From positions 48,291-112,290 of the forward strand of contig DASRJE010000026.1 in assembly GCA_035649635.1 (NCBI GenBank): a stretch of DNA of 64,000 bases, written 5' to 3'. This document shows, in pieces, positions 8,141-17,070 of the stretch (the first letter of the stretch is position 1; the number at the start of each line of letters is the position of its first letter). The translations under genes were made by a program, and so were the position numbers. The notes beneath the pieces were generated by a model that worked only from the letters and a program-made list of their open reading frames with translations, did no database searches and had not been told where the DNA came from. The stretch is from Gp6-AA40 sp035649635. Lineage in GTDB: Bacteria > Acidobacteriota > Vicinamibacteria > Vicinamibacterales > UBA2999.

Positions 8141-8657
8141 CGCTGTCGCGTACGAGTTGGAGCGCGGTGATTGCATCGCCCCAGCCGACGATGCGCACGT
8201 CCTTGCCTTCCAGGGCGGTCGCCGCAATCGTAAATGTCTCGATTTCCTGCCGAACACGTCCGGGCAGCGCCAAGGCGTCCGTCAGGCTCTGTTCGCGGCG
8301 TGCCTCGATCGGAATCGACAGGACGCGATCGTTGCGAATGCGCTCGGAGGGGTCGTCTTTCCGGCGATTCTGTTCGACCTGCAGAACGCCAATCGCGCGG
8401 CACGGTACAACGACGCCGGGAAACGACGGGACGTCCCACATCAACAAGGCATCCAGCGGATCGCCGTCGCTGGCCTCTGTAGACGGCACGAATCCCCAGT
8501 CAAACGGGAACGTCACGCCGGCGGGCAGAGGCCGCGAGACGGACATCGCTTCCCATCGCGGCTCGTACTTCAGTTTGAGCGTTGAGCCGCGTGGCGCCTC
8601 GACGATCACGTGAAAGGTGTCATCGCTTGCAAAGGTTGGGATGGCAGCGAGATTCAT
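8130..8657 (-). CDS. ppa: Inorganic pyrophosphatase
   Basis: A 175-aa cytoplasmic family I enzyme that hydrolyses pyrophosphate to phosphate. It carries the active-site signature DGDPLD (64-69), preceded by FDWGFVPST, and the substrate-binding Lys/Arg region YEPRW near 31-35. The length is normal for the family. The start at 8657 is preceded by a G-rich ribosome site. It stands alone, convergent with the AhpD-like gene. The sequence departs from the E. coli enzyme (for example DVPSFPGVVVPCRAIGVL), but the key motif is intact. Confidence 0.9.
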   Translation of the reverse strand: MNLAAIPTFASDDTFHVIVEAPRGSTLKLKYEPRWEAMSVSRPLPAGVTFPFDWGFVPSTEASDGDPLDALLMWDVPSFPGVVVPCRAIGVLQVEQNRRKDDPSERIRNDRVLSIPIEARREQSLTDALALPGRVRQEIETFTIAATALEGKDVRIVGWGDAITALQLVRDSVKR

Positions 8658-8688
8658 TCCCCCACGATAGATCCATTCGCGCGACGAC

Positions 8689-9186
8689 TCACTTCAAAGC
8701 GCCGGCGAGCAGGTTGCCGACGTTTGCGCCGCCCGACTTCGTCACGAACGACACCAGAACCGGTACGGCCTTGCTGACCATATCGGGACTAAGCCCGAGT
8801 TTCGAGAACGCGGCTGCGGCGTTGGCGAGGCCGCCAGCGGATCCGCCGAGCTGAGAGGCTGCCCCGAGCGCTCCGCCGACGCCACCGCCTCCACCACCTG
8901 TCGGCGCCGCGTTGAGGAGCGAATCCATCCCGGGCACTGCCTTCGCAACCTGTGAGAACTGGTCGGCATTGAGACGCGATTTCGCGACCCCGAAAAGCGC
9001 GCCGGCCGCGCCCGCCGACTGTTCCGGCGTGGCGTTCATCTCCTTCGAGAGCGCGCCCACGAGCCCGGGGCTTGCCTTGGCCGCCGTGGCCGCTGCCGTC
9101 TGAGCTTCCGTCTGAGCGTATCCACTGGCTGCGGACACGACGATGAGCAAGACACCCGCGAGTGCGAGACAACTGTAACGTGCCAT
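8689..9186 (-). CDS. DUF2780-like secreted protein
   Basis: A 165-aa exported protein. A signal peptide (MARYSCLALAGVLLIVVSAASGYA) is followed by Ala-rich helices, a Gly run (GGGGGGVGG) and a C-terminal region GLSPDMVSKAVPVLVSFV typical of the DUF2780 family. The start at 9186 follows a near-perfect AAGGAGG, which excludes the longer upstream start. Function unknown; family members are small secreted or periplasmic proteins. It is a single gene downstream of a repeat-rich gap. Confidence 0.8.
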   Translation of the reverse strand: MARYSCLALAGVLLIVVSAASGYAQTEAQTAAATAAKASPGLVGALSKEMNATPEQSAGAAGALFGVAKSRLNADQFSQVAKAVPGMDSLLNAAPTGGGGGGVGGALGAASQLGGSAGGLANAAAAFSKLGLSPDMVSKAVPVLVSFVTKSGGANVGNLLAGALK

Positions 9187-9340
9187 GGTGGCCTCCTTGC
9201 CGGAGTGGAATGCTGGCAAGTTCGGATCCGTGCCGTCGCCACCGGGCCCCGTTGGATCACCAGCAGTTACAGGGGTCAGGACTCGCGTTCCAGAGCAATG
9301 ACCTCACGCGCGGTGCAGGCTTCCGCGATATGTCGTGGCC

Positions 9341-9472
9341 CGCACGAAGGACACGAAGATCGCGAAGGGCGCGAACAATACGTGGTCGGGGACCTCCGCC
9401 GATGATGAGTCACGAAGATCAAGAAGAACCGAACTTCGTGTTCTTCGAGATCTTCGTGAGCTTCGTGGCTAG
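9341..9472. repeat. CACGAAG/CTTCGTG inverted repeat cluster
   Basis: Repeated CACGAAG units (9343-9360, 9411-9417) face CTTCGTG units (9434-9468). The best hairpin pairs 9411-9429 with 9440-9458. It fills much of the 9187-9468 gap and reaches the stop codon of the TonB receptor remnant. The rest of the gap shows no gene. Confidence 0.6.
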
Positions 9473-9789
9473 AAGTTGATCGTCAGATTGAATCGCGCAA
9501 AACGCCCGACGCCGTGCCAGTGCGTCGTAACATCGCCGTAGTCACTCGCGAATGTGTAGTAGTTGTCGGTTGCGCCAAGTGGCGAACGCGAGTTCCGGGT
9601 GACGAAGGTCACGGGATAGCCGCCGCCGTTTGGCAGGTTGGGGTTGTTGGGCGCCGTGATCGTGGCGAGGTCGAAATCCTGCGGCCCGATTGCACGGTTG
9701 TCGGTGAAGAAGTGATTGGTGCCGAACACGCGTCGGTTGTAGCCGACATCGACTGACACGCGCGGCAGCAGTTCGTGCTGAACAAGGGC
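9469..9789 (-). pseudogene. TonB-dependent receptor C-terminal remnant
   Basis: The reading frame resembles the last barrel strands of acidobacterial TonB-dependent receptors with regulatory-like plugs: LLPRVSVDVGYNRR, a TDN motif, GPQDFDLATITAP, LPNGGGYPVTF, DNYYTFASDYGDV and a terminal aromatic FNLTINF. It has no signal, plug or start. Just before the terminal strand the sequence jumps from HWHGV to GRFARF, as if an internal segment were deleted. Its 5' side runs straight into a GGGAGTTG tandem repeat (9799-9838). I read it as a decayed fragment left by recombination, not a functional small protein. Confidence 0.65.
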
Positions 9790-9798
9790 AACAGGCCT

Positions 9799-9838
9799 TT
9801 TGGGAATTGGGAGTTGGGTGTTGGGAGTTGGGAGTTGA
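9799..9838. repeat. Tandem GGGAGTTG repeat
   Basis: About five degenerate copies of TTGGGAGTTG/TTGGGTGTTG between the TonB receptor remnant and the DinB-like gene. Same family as arrays at 10437, 23033 and 57621. Confidence 0.75.
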
Positions 9839-9866
9839 CACATTTTCTCTCCGGTTGGTGATAGCT

Positions 9867-10427
9867 ATGTCGACTGACACAGACAGAACGCGGCGGCCGT
9901 TCGTGATGGAAGAGGCGGTCGCCATATTGGCGCGAACGCCAGCGACGCTCGATGCCCTGCTGCGTGGTCTCCCTGACGGCTGGGTCACGGCACGCGAAGG
10001 GGCCGATACCTGGAGTCCCTTCGACGTCATCGGACATCTCATTCACGGCGAGCGAACTGACTGGGTGCCGCGCGCCCGGATCATCCTGGAGCATGGAGAG
10101 ACGCGGGCGTTTGACAAGTTCGATCGCTTCGTGCAGTTCGCCGATTCCGCGGGCCGCACATTGGGCAGCCTGCTCGACGAGTTTGCGACGCTGCGTCAGG
10201 CCAACCTCCACGCGCTGGCGGCACTCGGCCTGACGGAGCACGATCTCGATCGTCGCGGACAACATCCGGAGCTCGGCGTCGTCACACTGCGGCAACTGCT
10301 GGCGACCTGGGTCGCACATGACCTCGATCACGTCGTACAGATCTCGAGGGTGATAGCGCAGCAGTACACCGAAGAAGTCGGTCCGTGGCGCGCCTACCTG
10401 CGGATCATCAGCGGCACTCAGGGCTGA
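9867..10427 (+). CDS. DinB-family protein (DinB_2 type)
   Basis: A 186-aa four-helix-bundle protein of the DinB/YfiT-like putative metalloenzyme group. The likely metal-binding His are in GHLIHGE (helix 2) and VAHDLDH (helix 4). The start at 9867 is preferred; the longer in-frame start would translate the GGGAGTTG repeat. No neighbour shares its strand closely. Family members include thiol transferases and many unknowns, so the substrate cannot be given. Confidence 0.8.
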   Translation: MSTDTDRTRRPFVMEEAVAILARTPATLDALLRGLPDGWVTAREGADTWSPFDVIGHLIHGERTDWVPRARIILEHGETRAFDKFDRFVQFADSAGRTLGSLLDEFATLRQANLHALAALGLTEHDLDRRGQHPELGVVTLRQLLATWVAHDLDHVVQISRVIAQQYTEEVGPWRAYLRIISGTQG

Positions 10428-10436
10428 CGCCTAATC

Positions 10437-10508
10437 AACTCCCAACTCCCAACCGCCAACTTCCAACTTTGTGTCCTTGGGCGTTGGGTTTTGGGCGTTG
10501 GGAATTGA
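10437..10508. repeat. Inverted pair of GGGAGTT arrays between convergent genes
   Basis: CAACTCCCAACTCCCAACC (10437-10468 array) faces GGGCGTTGGGTTTTGGGCG (10477-10508 array), giving a long imperfect hairpin between DinB (plus) and a lipoprotein gene (minus). It could act as a bidirectional terminator. Confidence 0.6.
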
Positions 10509-10525
10509 CAAGCGCTCTTCGAAGT

Positions 10526-11011
10526 TCAATACACCGGGACCTGGGATGACGATACGCGGTTCATCCCGGTTCCATCTCTCATCGTCACCGACACGCTGAG
10601 CGACGTACCACTCATGTCACACGTGAACGAATGCGTGAAGGGAAACTGGCGAACGCCAAAGCTGGCGACGGTCAGGTTGCCGAATTGGCGTGTGAGCGAC
10701 GAAGAGTCGAAGATCGTCGGCGGCGACGTGCGGCCGAACGGGTTTGTCGGCTGGATGCGCACTTCCGCGAGCGTGAGCGGTCGCGTACCCGCCGTGACGT
10801 TGAGAACAAACGGAACCGCGAATGGCGACAGCGACGGACAGTGCGCAAGAATGCCATCGCGACCCAGCGGGGACGGAGCGATTCTCACGAGGTCGAGCTC
10901 GTTCTTGAAAGCTGTGGGTGATGTGACAACGGTATCGTCAGCGTCGTCACACGCAGGTGCGGCGCAGCAGAGGATGGAAATTGCGATTGCCGAGGGGAGC
11001 CCAGGTCTCAT
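10526..11011 (-). CDS. Hypothetical lipoprotein
   Basis: A 161-aa protein with a signal peptide and lipobox-like end (CCAAPAC, lipidated Cys at about 21) followed by DDADD. The mature part is beta-rich with two further Cys (AHCPS, FTCDM) that could form a disulfide, and a C-terminal MNRVSSSQVPVY. GGAGGTGG lies just upstream of the ATG. It diverges from the serine hydrolase gene. No family recognised. Confidence 0.65.
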   Translation of the reverse strand: MRPGLPSAIAISILCCAAPACDDADDTVVTSPTAFKNELDLVRIAPSPLGRDGILAHCPSLSPFAVPFVLNVTAGTRPLTLAEVRIQPTNPFGRTSPPTIFDSSSLTRQFGNLTVASFGVRQFPFTHSFTCDMSGTSLSVSVTMRDGTGMNRVSSSQVPVY

Positions 11012-11070
11012 TTGCCACCTCCAAAACAGACTCGATAGTCTTCGCCGGCGAGGTGCTACTATCCGGCGCC

Positions 11071-12318
11071 ATGAGATGGCGTCTTTTTACCGTACTCCTG
11101 CTGTCGACTTCACTGGTTCATGCCGCAGGCTCGGATCCCATTCCAACAGCAAAACCTGAGGAAGTCGGCCTCTCTTCGGCCCGGCTCGATCGAATTGCCC
11201 AGGTGTTGCGCGGTGATATCGACCACGGCCGGATGCCTGGGGCCGTAATCGCAATTACGCGGCGGGGCAAGCTCGCCTACTACGAGTCGTTCGGCTTCCT
11301 CGACAAGGCGGCTGGAACGCCGATGCCCAAGGATGCCATCTTCGTGCTGGCGTCGATGACCAAGCCGATGGCGGCGGTGGCGGCGCTGATGCTCGCGGAG
11401 CGAACCGAACTCCTGCTCAACGATCCAATTGGCAACTATCTGCCGGCACTCAAGGACATGAAAGTGGCCACGGCGGCCGGGACGGAACCCGCTCGCCGCC
11501 AGCCGACGCTGCAGGACATGATGCGCCACACCGCGGGCGTGACCTACGGCAATCAAGGCAGCACCGAACTTCATAAGCGATACCCGGGTGGCAACGTGGC
11601 GGACACGATGAGCGGCCCGCAGTTTCTCGAGACGCTGGGCAAGCTGCCGCTGCACTATCAACCCGGGACGATGTGGGATTACAGCTTCGGTCTTGACGTC
11701 ACCGGCCTGGCGGTTGAAGCGGTGACGAAGCAGCGGCTCGGTGATTTCCTGCAGGCGCGACTCTTCGCGCCGCTCGGAATGGTCGACACGGGATTCGTCG
11801 TGCCTCCGTCGAAGGCCGCGCGCATCGCCCGGCCGCTGCCGCGCGATCCGGAGACGGGTAATCCGCCATCCTTCCGCGAGCCCCTCAAGTCGTGGCAGTT
11901 CGACTGCGGCGGTGGATGCGCGCAAGGAACCGCGATGGACTACACGCGCTTTGCGCTGATGCTGCTCAACAAGGGAACGCTCGGCGGAACGCGGGTCCTG
12001 AGCCGCAAGACGGTCGAATACATGACCGCCGACCAACTCGACGCCAACGTCAACGTCGAACGCCTGCACAACTTCGCCGTTGAGCACATCGCCGGTTTCG
12101 GGTTTGGTCTCGGCGTCGCTGTCCGCCGACAAGCCGGCGTCGCGGGTGTCCCGGGAACGCCAGGAGAGTTCCTGTGGAGCGGTGCGCAGGGCACGATGTT
12201 CTGGGTGGATCCGAAGGAGGAGATGACCGTCGTGTATCTAGGCAACACGCCTGGACCGATTCGCCGCCACTATCGAGAGGTGATCAAGACGCTGGTGCTT
12301 CAATCAATTGCCGATTGA
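11071..12318 (+). CDS. Serine hydrolase, beta-lactamase class C-like
   Basis: A 415-aa exported protein (signal peptide about 1-19). It has the penicillin-binding-type serine motif SMTK (S95, K98) and a Tyr in WDYSFG (Y204) at the position of YxN. A Gly-rich segment WSGAQGT near the C-terminus fills the place of the third motif. This fits the esterase/beta-lactamase-related family more than a true AmpC, since the canonical YSN and KTG are altered. The start at 11071 gives the signal peptide directly. Divergent from a lipoprotein gene; no AmpR-type regulator nearby. Likely a periplasmic esterase or peptidase. Confidence 0.85.
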   Translation: MRWRLFTVLLLSTSLVHAAGSDPIPTAKPEEVGLSSARLDRIAQVLRGDIDHGRMPGAVIAITRRGKLAYYESFGFLDKAAGTPMPKDAIFVLASMTKPMAAVAALMLAERTELLLNDPIGNYLPALKDMKVATAAGTEPARRQPTLQDMMRHTAGVTYGNQGSTELHKRYPGGNVADTMSGPQFLETLGKLPLHYQPGTMWDYSFGLDVTGLAVEAVTKQRLGDFLQARLFAPLGMVDTGFVVPPSKAARIARPLPRDPETGNPPSFREPLKSWQFDCGGGCAQGTAMDYTRFALMLLNKGTLGGTRVLSRKTVEYMTADQLDANVNVERLHNFAVEHIAGFGFGLGVAVRRQAGVAGVPGTPGEFLWSGAQGTMFWVDPKEEMTVVYLGNTPGPIRRHYREVIKTLVLQSIAD

Positions 12319-12416
12319 TCTCGCACACACCGATTTGAAAACCGTTCTCAGACCAGCGCGATTGACAAGGTATCAATAATCAACCATCACAATTCACCAA
12401 TGGACGGGTCGCAGCT

Positions 12417-13025
12417 CTAAAACGTCTTGTTTTTGGTGGGCTGTCCGCTGCGGAACTCGTGAGAGAGGTTGTAGTAACCCGCTGTCGTGAGCGTGATGGT
12501 GATTTCCTGATCCGTGGTGTTCTCCCAGTACCAGCCATGGATGCCGGGGAATGGAGCAGTCAGCGTTCCCGATGCCTCACTTTTTCGATCGACCTTCTCG
12601 TAGGTCTGGGCGTAGCCGCGTGGCGCGCCGTCGGGCTCGGCGTGGAACTCGTAGTTCACCGGGCCGGTCGTCTTCCACGAGTAGAGAAGCGCCTCACCCT
12701 TGTCGAGGCGGTACTTGTATTCCATTCCCTGCCGAGGAGCGACCTTGAACTCCACGGTTTCCTGCTTGAACGGACGATCCTGCCCGACGACGATCGTGGC
12801 CTGTCCGGCGGTGCCGCTGGCCGCCTCAGTGGAGAGCGCTTCGACTTGTTGACCCACCACGCCCAGATCGAGCAAACCGACCCGGGCGCCGGTTCCCAGC
12901 GGATCGACGCCGTACTCCGCCGGCAGCACGAACATCACGAGGATGAGTCCGGCGCCGAGGAGCGCAAATCCTGCGGCTACCGCGAGCCGCTGCCGTTCAA
13001 CTGTCTGATCGGGTCCTGTGGTCAT
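12417..13025 (-). CDS. Membrane-anchored protein paired with HupE/UreJ
   Basis: A 202-aa protein with one N-terminal transmembrane helix (AAGFALLGAGLILVMFVL, about 16-33) and a periplasmic beta-rich domain: QGMEYKYRLDKGEALLYSWKT, then HGWYWENTTDQEITITLTTAGYYN. Similar proteins, annotated as transmembrane anchor proteins, sit beside HupE/UreJ genes in other bacteria (recalled, not checked). The start at 13025 lies 5 nt after the HupE/UreJ stop, so the two form an operon. It probably assists the metal permease or binds metal outside the membrane; no classical metal motif is visible. Confidence 0.7.
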   Translation of the reverse strand: MTTGPDQTVERQRLAVAAGFALLGAGLILVMFVLPAEYGVDPLGTGARVGLLDLGVVGQQVEALSTEAASGTAGQATIVVGQDRPFKQETVEFKVAPRQGMEYKYRLDKGEALLYSWKTTGPVNYEFHAEPDGAPRGYAQTYEKVDRKSEASGTLTAPFPGIHGWYWENTTDQEITITLTTAGYYNLSHEFRSGQPTKNKTF

Positions 13026-13030
13026 GGGTG

Positions 13031-13744
13031 TCACGCTGCGAGGAAGTAGCCGGAGAGCTGATAGCCCACCAGCAGAAAGCCGCACGCCATTACCAGCGCA
13101 TTGGTCGCGAACGCGTGATCGAGGAATCCGCGCCGCGTGCGCCAGTAGCTCAACGCGATGAGGATGGCCGTCAACGCCAATCCCTGCCCGATTTCCACGC
13201 CCACGTTGAAACTCACGATGTTGGCGACCAGGCCGTTCGGCGAGAGCTCGAATTCCTGGAGCTTGGTGGCAAGGCCGAAGCCGTGAAAGAGGCCGAACAC
13301 GAGGACGGCCACTCGCGTATTGGGCTGAACGCCGAAGAATCGCTTGAAGCCGTCCATGTTTTCGAACGCTTTATAGACGACGGAGAAGCCGATGATAGCG
13401 TCGATCAGATAGGGATTGGCGCGAACGCCGCCGAGAACACCAACGAGCAGCGTCAGGCTGTGCCCGATGGTGAACAGGCTGACGTAGAGCAGGACGTCCT
13501 TCAACCTGTAGAGGAAGAAGATCACACCGACGAGGAACAACAGGTGGTCGTAGCCGGTGACCATGTGCTTGGCGCCGAGATACATCAGCGGAACGATCGC
13601 CCGGCCCTGCAGGCCCTGCAAGTAGACGGCGTCCTTGCCTGACACGCCGTGCGCGTCGAGCACGCCGGCGAACACGCCGAATAGAAACGCAGCGCAGATG
13701 AGCGGCCATAGGAGACGGTGAGGTGTGATGTGCATCCGATTCAT
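13031..13744 (-). CDS. HupE/UreJ-family membrane protein
   Basis: A 237-aa polytopic membrane protein of the HupE/UreJ_2 group. It has a signal-like first helix, then conserved His-containing helices: GYDHLLFLVGV, TIGHSLTLL and GLFHGFGLA. The family is thought to be secondary nickel or cobalt permeases, though this branch is often in genomes without urease or hydrogenase, and neither is present here. First gene of a two-gene operon with the membrane-anchored protein. The nearby TonB receptor (14600-16882) would fit outer-membrane uptake of the same metal; that link is inference. Confidence 0.85.
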   Translation of the reverse strand: MNRMHITPHRLLWPLICAAFLFGVFAGVLDAHGVSGKDAVYLQGLQGRAIVPLMYLGAKHMVTGYDHLLFLVGVIFFLYRLKDVLLYVSLFTIGHSLTLLVGVLGGVRANPYLIDAIIGFSVVYKAFENMDGFKRFFGVQPNTRVAVLVFGLFHGFGLATKLQEFELSPNGLVANIVSFNVGVEIGQGLALTAILIALSYWRTRRGFLDHAFATNALVMACGFLLVGYQLSGYFLAA

Positions 13745-13967
13745 GCTGGCGATTCCTTGTTTACTGAATTGTTCACGTCATCTTGCGGATTGTCTAGGGC
13801 GCTCTTCCATTCGACGTGGAACGGCGCTTTCTGCCTCCGGCGGCGGCAGATTCCTGACGCAGGTTTAATCAAGTCTTCAGATGTGCAGGGCGCCCATTCT
13901 CCTACGATGCTTGCTGCGGCTCGTACTTTCCGGAAAACGTAGGCCGTTCGCTCGAGAGGAGGGCTTC

Positions 13968-14555
13968 GTGCACATTCGAATCACAGCCGGCCGGCGATCG
14001 CTGCTGCTCATCGCTGGCGCGTTCATCGTCGCCACGGCCGCACTCGTCGCGCAGGCGCCTGCGCGCGGCGGGCAACCGGCGACATCGGCGTCGCGCGGAC
14101 ACTCGGCGGGCCCGGCGGCGGCGTCAGCGGATGCCCCCGCCACCGTGCTGCAGGTCATGCGCGGGATCCTGTTCCCGAACTCGAACGTCGTTTTCTCGGC
14201 GCAGAGTGACGACCCGGCGGCGGTGAAACAGGCGGGCGATCCCGCCGCCGCGACCGATCCGCTGGCCAGTGCCTATGGCGGATGGGAAGCGGTCGCCAAC
14301 AGCGCCATCGCGCTAAAGGAGGCGACACGGCTGCTCGAGGTGCCACGATCATGTTCGAACGGCAAGCCGGCGCCGATTCAGACGGCCACGTGGAAGAAGG
14401 GACTCGCGCAGCTGCGCGACGCCGGACAGGTCGCGTATAAAGCGGCACAGGCAAAAAACCAGGACCAGGTGGTCGACGCCGCCGAGAAAATCACGACGGC
14501 GTGCGCGACCTGCCACGATCCGTATCGCGAAAAGACGCCGCGTTGTTCCTCTTAG
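13968..14555 (+). CDS. Secreted monoheme c-type cytochrome
   Basis: A 195-aa exported protein with one C-terminal heme motif CATCH (C179, C182, H183). The helical stretch before it (WEAVANSAIALKEATRLL, then WKKGLAQLRDAGQVAYKAA) suggests a cytochrome c-prime-like four-helix fold. The GTG at 13968 follows GAGAGGAGGG and opens a signal peptide; the longer ATG start lacks one. The linker is Ala/Pro/Gly-rich. A shorter paralogue is at 19426-19917. It follows HupE divergently and converges on a TonB receptor gene. Partner unknown. Confidence 0.78.
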   Translation: MHIRITAGRRSLLLIAGAFIVATAALVAQAPARGGQPATSASRGHSAGPAAASADAPATVLQVMRGILFPNSNVVFSAQSDDPAAVKQAGDPAAATDPLASAYGGWEAVANSAIALKEATRLLEVPRSCSNGKPAPIQTATWKKGLAQLRDAGQVAYKAAQAKNQDQVVDAAEKITTACATCHDPYREKTPRCSS

Positions 14556-14599
14556 CCTGTTATGCGGGCTAAAGCGCAAATTTGACCTCGTTGTTGCGA

Positions 14600-16882
14600 C
14601 TAGTACGCCAACGTGTACGACACGTGCAGCGTGCGCGGCACGCCAAGCGTGCTCGTGAGATAGGCTGCGCCACCGGCGTCGGGGAAGGCCCTCCCATGTC
14701 CTGTGGCGTAGTCCGAGTCGAACAGGTTCTCGAGACGGACGTTGAACCGATGCCGCCGTTGGGCATCGAGAAAATAGCGGCCCGCCAGATCGACCACTGC
14801 GTAGTTGCCACTCGGTACGGCGCCGAACCCTGACACGTTGTCGACGATCTCACCAACCCAGTAGAACGTCACCGTTCCGCCGAAGGGCTTGCGCGCGGGG
14901 TGCAGATCGACCGACCAGTTCACACGATTCGAGGGCAGGCCTGGCAACGAACTGTAGCCACCGGCGAGCGTGTTCCCCTGTTCGGACGTCGTGTAGGTGT
15001 ACCCGAGCGTCATGGCGATGGCACTGGTCAGCGACGCCGATCCGACGATCCCAAACCCATGCACGCGCACCGCATCCGTGCTGTTCGCCGTAATCGTGTT
15101 CCCGCTTCCCGTGCCATCGTCCTCGTCGATGATGAGATCCGACACCTTGCGGTAAAAGCCGATGAATTCGAGATCGACGGTGGTCTCGCCGCGCTGGATC
15201 CGGCCGCCGAACGATCCGTTGAAGTTGGTGCTCGACTCCGGCGCCAGGTTCGGATTGCCGAAACAGCATGTCGGATCGATCGCGAAGAGCTCATACGCAT
15301 CCGGATACCGGAACGACGTACCGACCGTGGCCCTCGCAAACAGCGCCTTCGGGAAGTCGTACTGGCCGGTCACGTTCCAGACGGTGTGGTTCTCGCTGTT
15401 GCTCGGGGCATTGAAACGGACGCCGGCGGCCAGCGTGACGTTGCGCAGCAGATCGCGCGTGGTCCGGATTTGCCCGAACACGGCGTTCACCGTTTCCGAG
15501 TTCGGCGCGATCAGCAGGACCGCATCCTCCCCGGAGTAGTTCTGGACGTCGTAGCCCGCGTAGTACTCGAGACCGCGCGTCGGCGTCAGCTTCGCGAGCA
15601 AGTTCGCGCCGGCGTCTTTGTAGCCCCAGAACTCCTGGTCGCTGATGACATCGACAGCTCCCGGATCGCCGATGACGTTCCGCTCCTCCGTGTAGTGCGA
15701 ATCCCACCGGTGGTAGTAACCCTTGAAGAAGAACTCCGCAGTTTCGCGCGGCGCGAAATCGAGCTTCGCGCTGAAGATGTTCTCGTTCCGCTCGTTGAAC
15801 ACGTTGGCCGGGCCGCCGGATTGAGTCACGCCTGCGCGCCCGGGGCGGAGATTGTCGAGCCGGCCAGCGTTGGTGAACTGATACGCCGCGCTGAAACGAA
15901 GCTGCTGTGAGAAATCGTAGGCGTACTTTCCGCCAAAGGTGTGGACGTTGTAACTGCGATCGCGATCGGTCGTGCTCGGTTGATATTGGGCGCTTGGAAA
16001 TGGTTGATAGCCGACCGCATCGTCGGTCGAGCCATACAGCACGAAGCGGTTGCCCTGTGCGCTGCCGCGGGCCAATCCACTGACAAATCCGCCCTCGTTG
16101 GTATTCGCCCCACCCTGGATCATGGCGTTCTTTCCGTCCGTGAAGGATTTCGTCACGACATTGATGACGCCGGCAACCGCCTGCGTGCCGTAGAAGAGCC
16201 CCTGGCCTCCTTCGAGGACTTCGATGCGCTCGACCATGTGAGCCGGGATCGTGTCAAGCGGCGTGGTGCCGTTGTAGAGGCGATTGCTGATGCGAACACC
16301 GTCGACGAGCCACAGGATTTCATTGGTCCGCGATCCCTGGAGAGAAGCGGTGACGTAGTCGAACGGTCCTGCCTTCGGCGTGAGAAATAGACCTGGTACG
16401 AGCGCCTGGAGCGCCTGCGCCACGTCGTAGTAGCCGCCATTCTGGATTTCCGCGCCGGTGATGACTTGCGCGCGCACACCGGAGCGCTCGATGATCTGCG
16501 GCAGCTCTTCTTCCAGCCTGGGCGCGACGACGCCGACGGACTCAACAACTCCTGCGACCCTCATCACCACTGCCACGGGCGCCGTGGTGGCCGTCAACGA
16601 AACCGTCTGCATCGACGGCTCAAACCCGGGCGCCTCGACGTTGAGGGTCACCGAGCCCGCCGGTACCGCATCGAAAGAGAATGTGCCGTCAACGCCCGTG
16701 CGTGTTGTTCGCGCAGCCGTTCCGGGACTGTTCAACGTCACGACGGCGCCGTTGATCGTGCCGCCGAGGGGATCCGTCACGCGCCCTTCGAGCGCGACTG
16801 TCTGAGCCGATGCAGCGCCCGACCACAGACTCGTGAGTAGTGCGAACCAAGCGATCCGACGTAATGCCGCTCCGGGTCCCAT
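14600..16882 (-). CDS. TonB-dependent receptor with regulatory-like N-terminal domain
   Basis: A 760-aa outer-membrane receptor. A signal peptide (about 1-27) leads to a carboxypeptidase-regulatory-like beta-sandwich (VALEGRVTDPLGGTINGAVV, about 30-110). A plug follows with a poorly conserved TonB-box region and LVDGVRISN plus IEVLEGGQGLFYGTQAVAGVINVVTK, then a barrel ending LHVSYTLAY, an aromatic-terminal strand. The plug resembles the BtuB/siderophore class. The start at 16882 is preceded by GGAGAGA. It could feed metal or a metal chelate to HupE; no direct evidence for the substrate. Confidence 0.92.
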   Translation of the reverse strand: MGPGAALRRIAWFALLTSLWSGAASAQTVALEGRVTDPLGGTINGAVVTLNSPGTAARTTRTGVDGTFSFDAVPAGSVTLNVEAPGFEPSMQTVSLTATTAPVAVVMRVAGVVESVGVVAPRLEEELPQIIERSGVRAQVITGAEIQNGGYYDVAQALQALVPGLFLTPKAGPFDYVTASLQGSRTNEILWLVDGVRISNRLYNGTTPLDTIPAHMVERIEVLEGGQGLFYGTQAVAGVINVVTKSFTDGKNAMIQGGANTNEGGFVSGLARGSAQGNRFVLYGSTDDAVGYQPFPSAQYQPSTTDRDRSYNVHTFGGKYAYDFSQQLRFSAAYQFTNAGRLDNLRPGRAGVTQSGGPANVFNERNENIFSAKLDFAPRETAEFFFKGYYHRWDSHYTEERNVIGDPGAVDVISDQEFWGYKDAGANLLAKLTPTRGLEYYAGYDVQNYSGEDAVLLIAPNSETVNAVFGQIRTTRDLLRNVTLAAGVRFNAPSNSENHTVWNVTGQYDFPKALFARATVGTSFRYPDAYELFAIDPTCCFGNPNLAPESSTNFNGSFGGRIQRGETTVDLEFIGFYRKVSDLIIDEDDGTGSGNTITANSTDAVRVHGFGIVGSASLTSAIAMTLGYTYTTSEQGNTLAGGYSSLPGLPSNRVNWSVDLHPARKPFGGTVTFYWVGEIVDNVSGFGAVPSGNYAVVDLAGRYFLDAQRRHRFNVRLENLFDSDYATGHGRAFPDAGGAAYLTSTLGVPRTLHVSYTLAY

Positions 16883-17070
16883 CAGATTTCTCTCCGTCAC
16901 CAAGATGGCGTTTGCGATGAAAGCGGCAATTATCAATCAGTGTTTCTCCCCGCCTTTCTGAAGATATTCTGAACTTTCAGTCAGCTTCTCTGGCACGTTC
17001 AGTCGCACGTCAAGGCGTGGTGATCTTGTTGTGCGCCCGCCGAGCCGCTCTTTTCTCGTAGAATCCAGCT

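Noticed and set aside
9799..10508. Possible CRISPR array from the GGGAGTT repeats
   Set aside because: Units are 7-8 nt, degenerate and without unique spacers; no cas genes are present.
13881..13967. Longer N-terminus for the cytochrome at 13968
   Set aside because: The leader has no signal peptide at its start, while GTG 13968 has a strong ribosome site and opens the signal peptide.
16980..17010. Possible sigma-54 promoter TGGCACG...TCGCA near 16988
   Set aside because: The spacing between GG and GC is 11 nt instead of 10 and the -12 element is TCGCA, not TTGCA.
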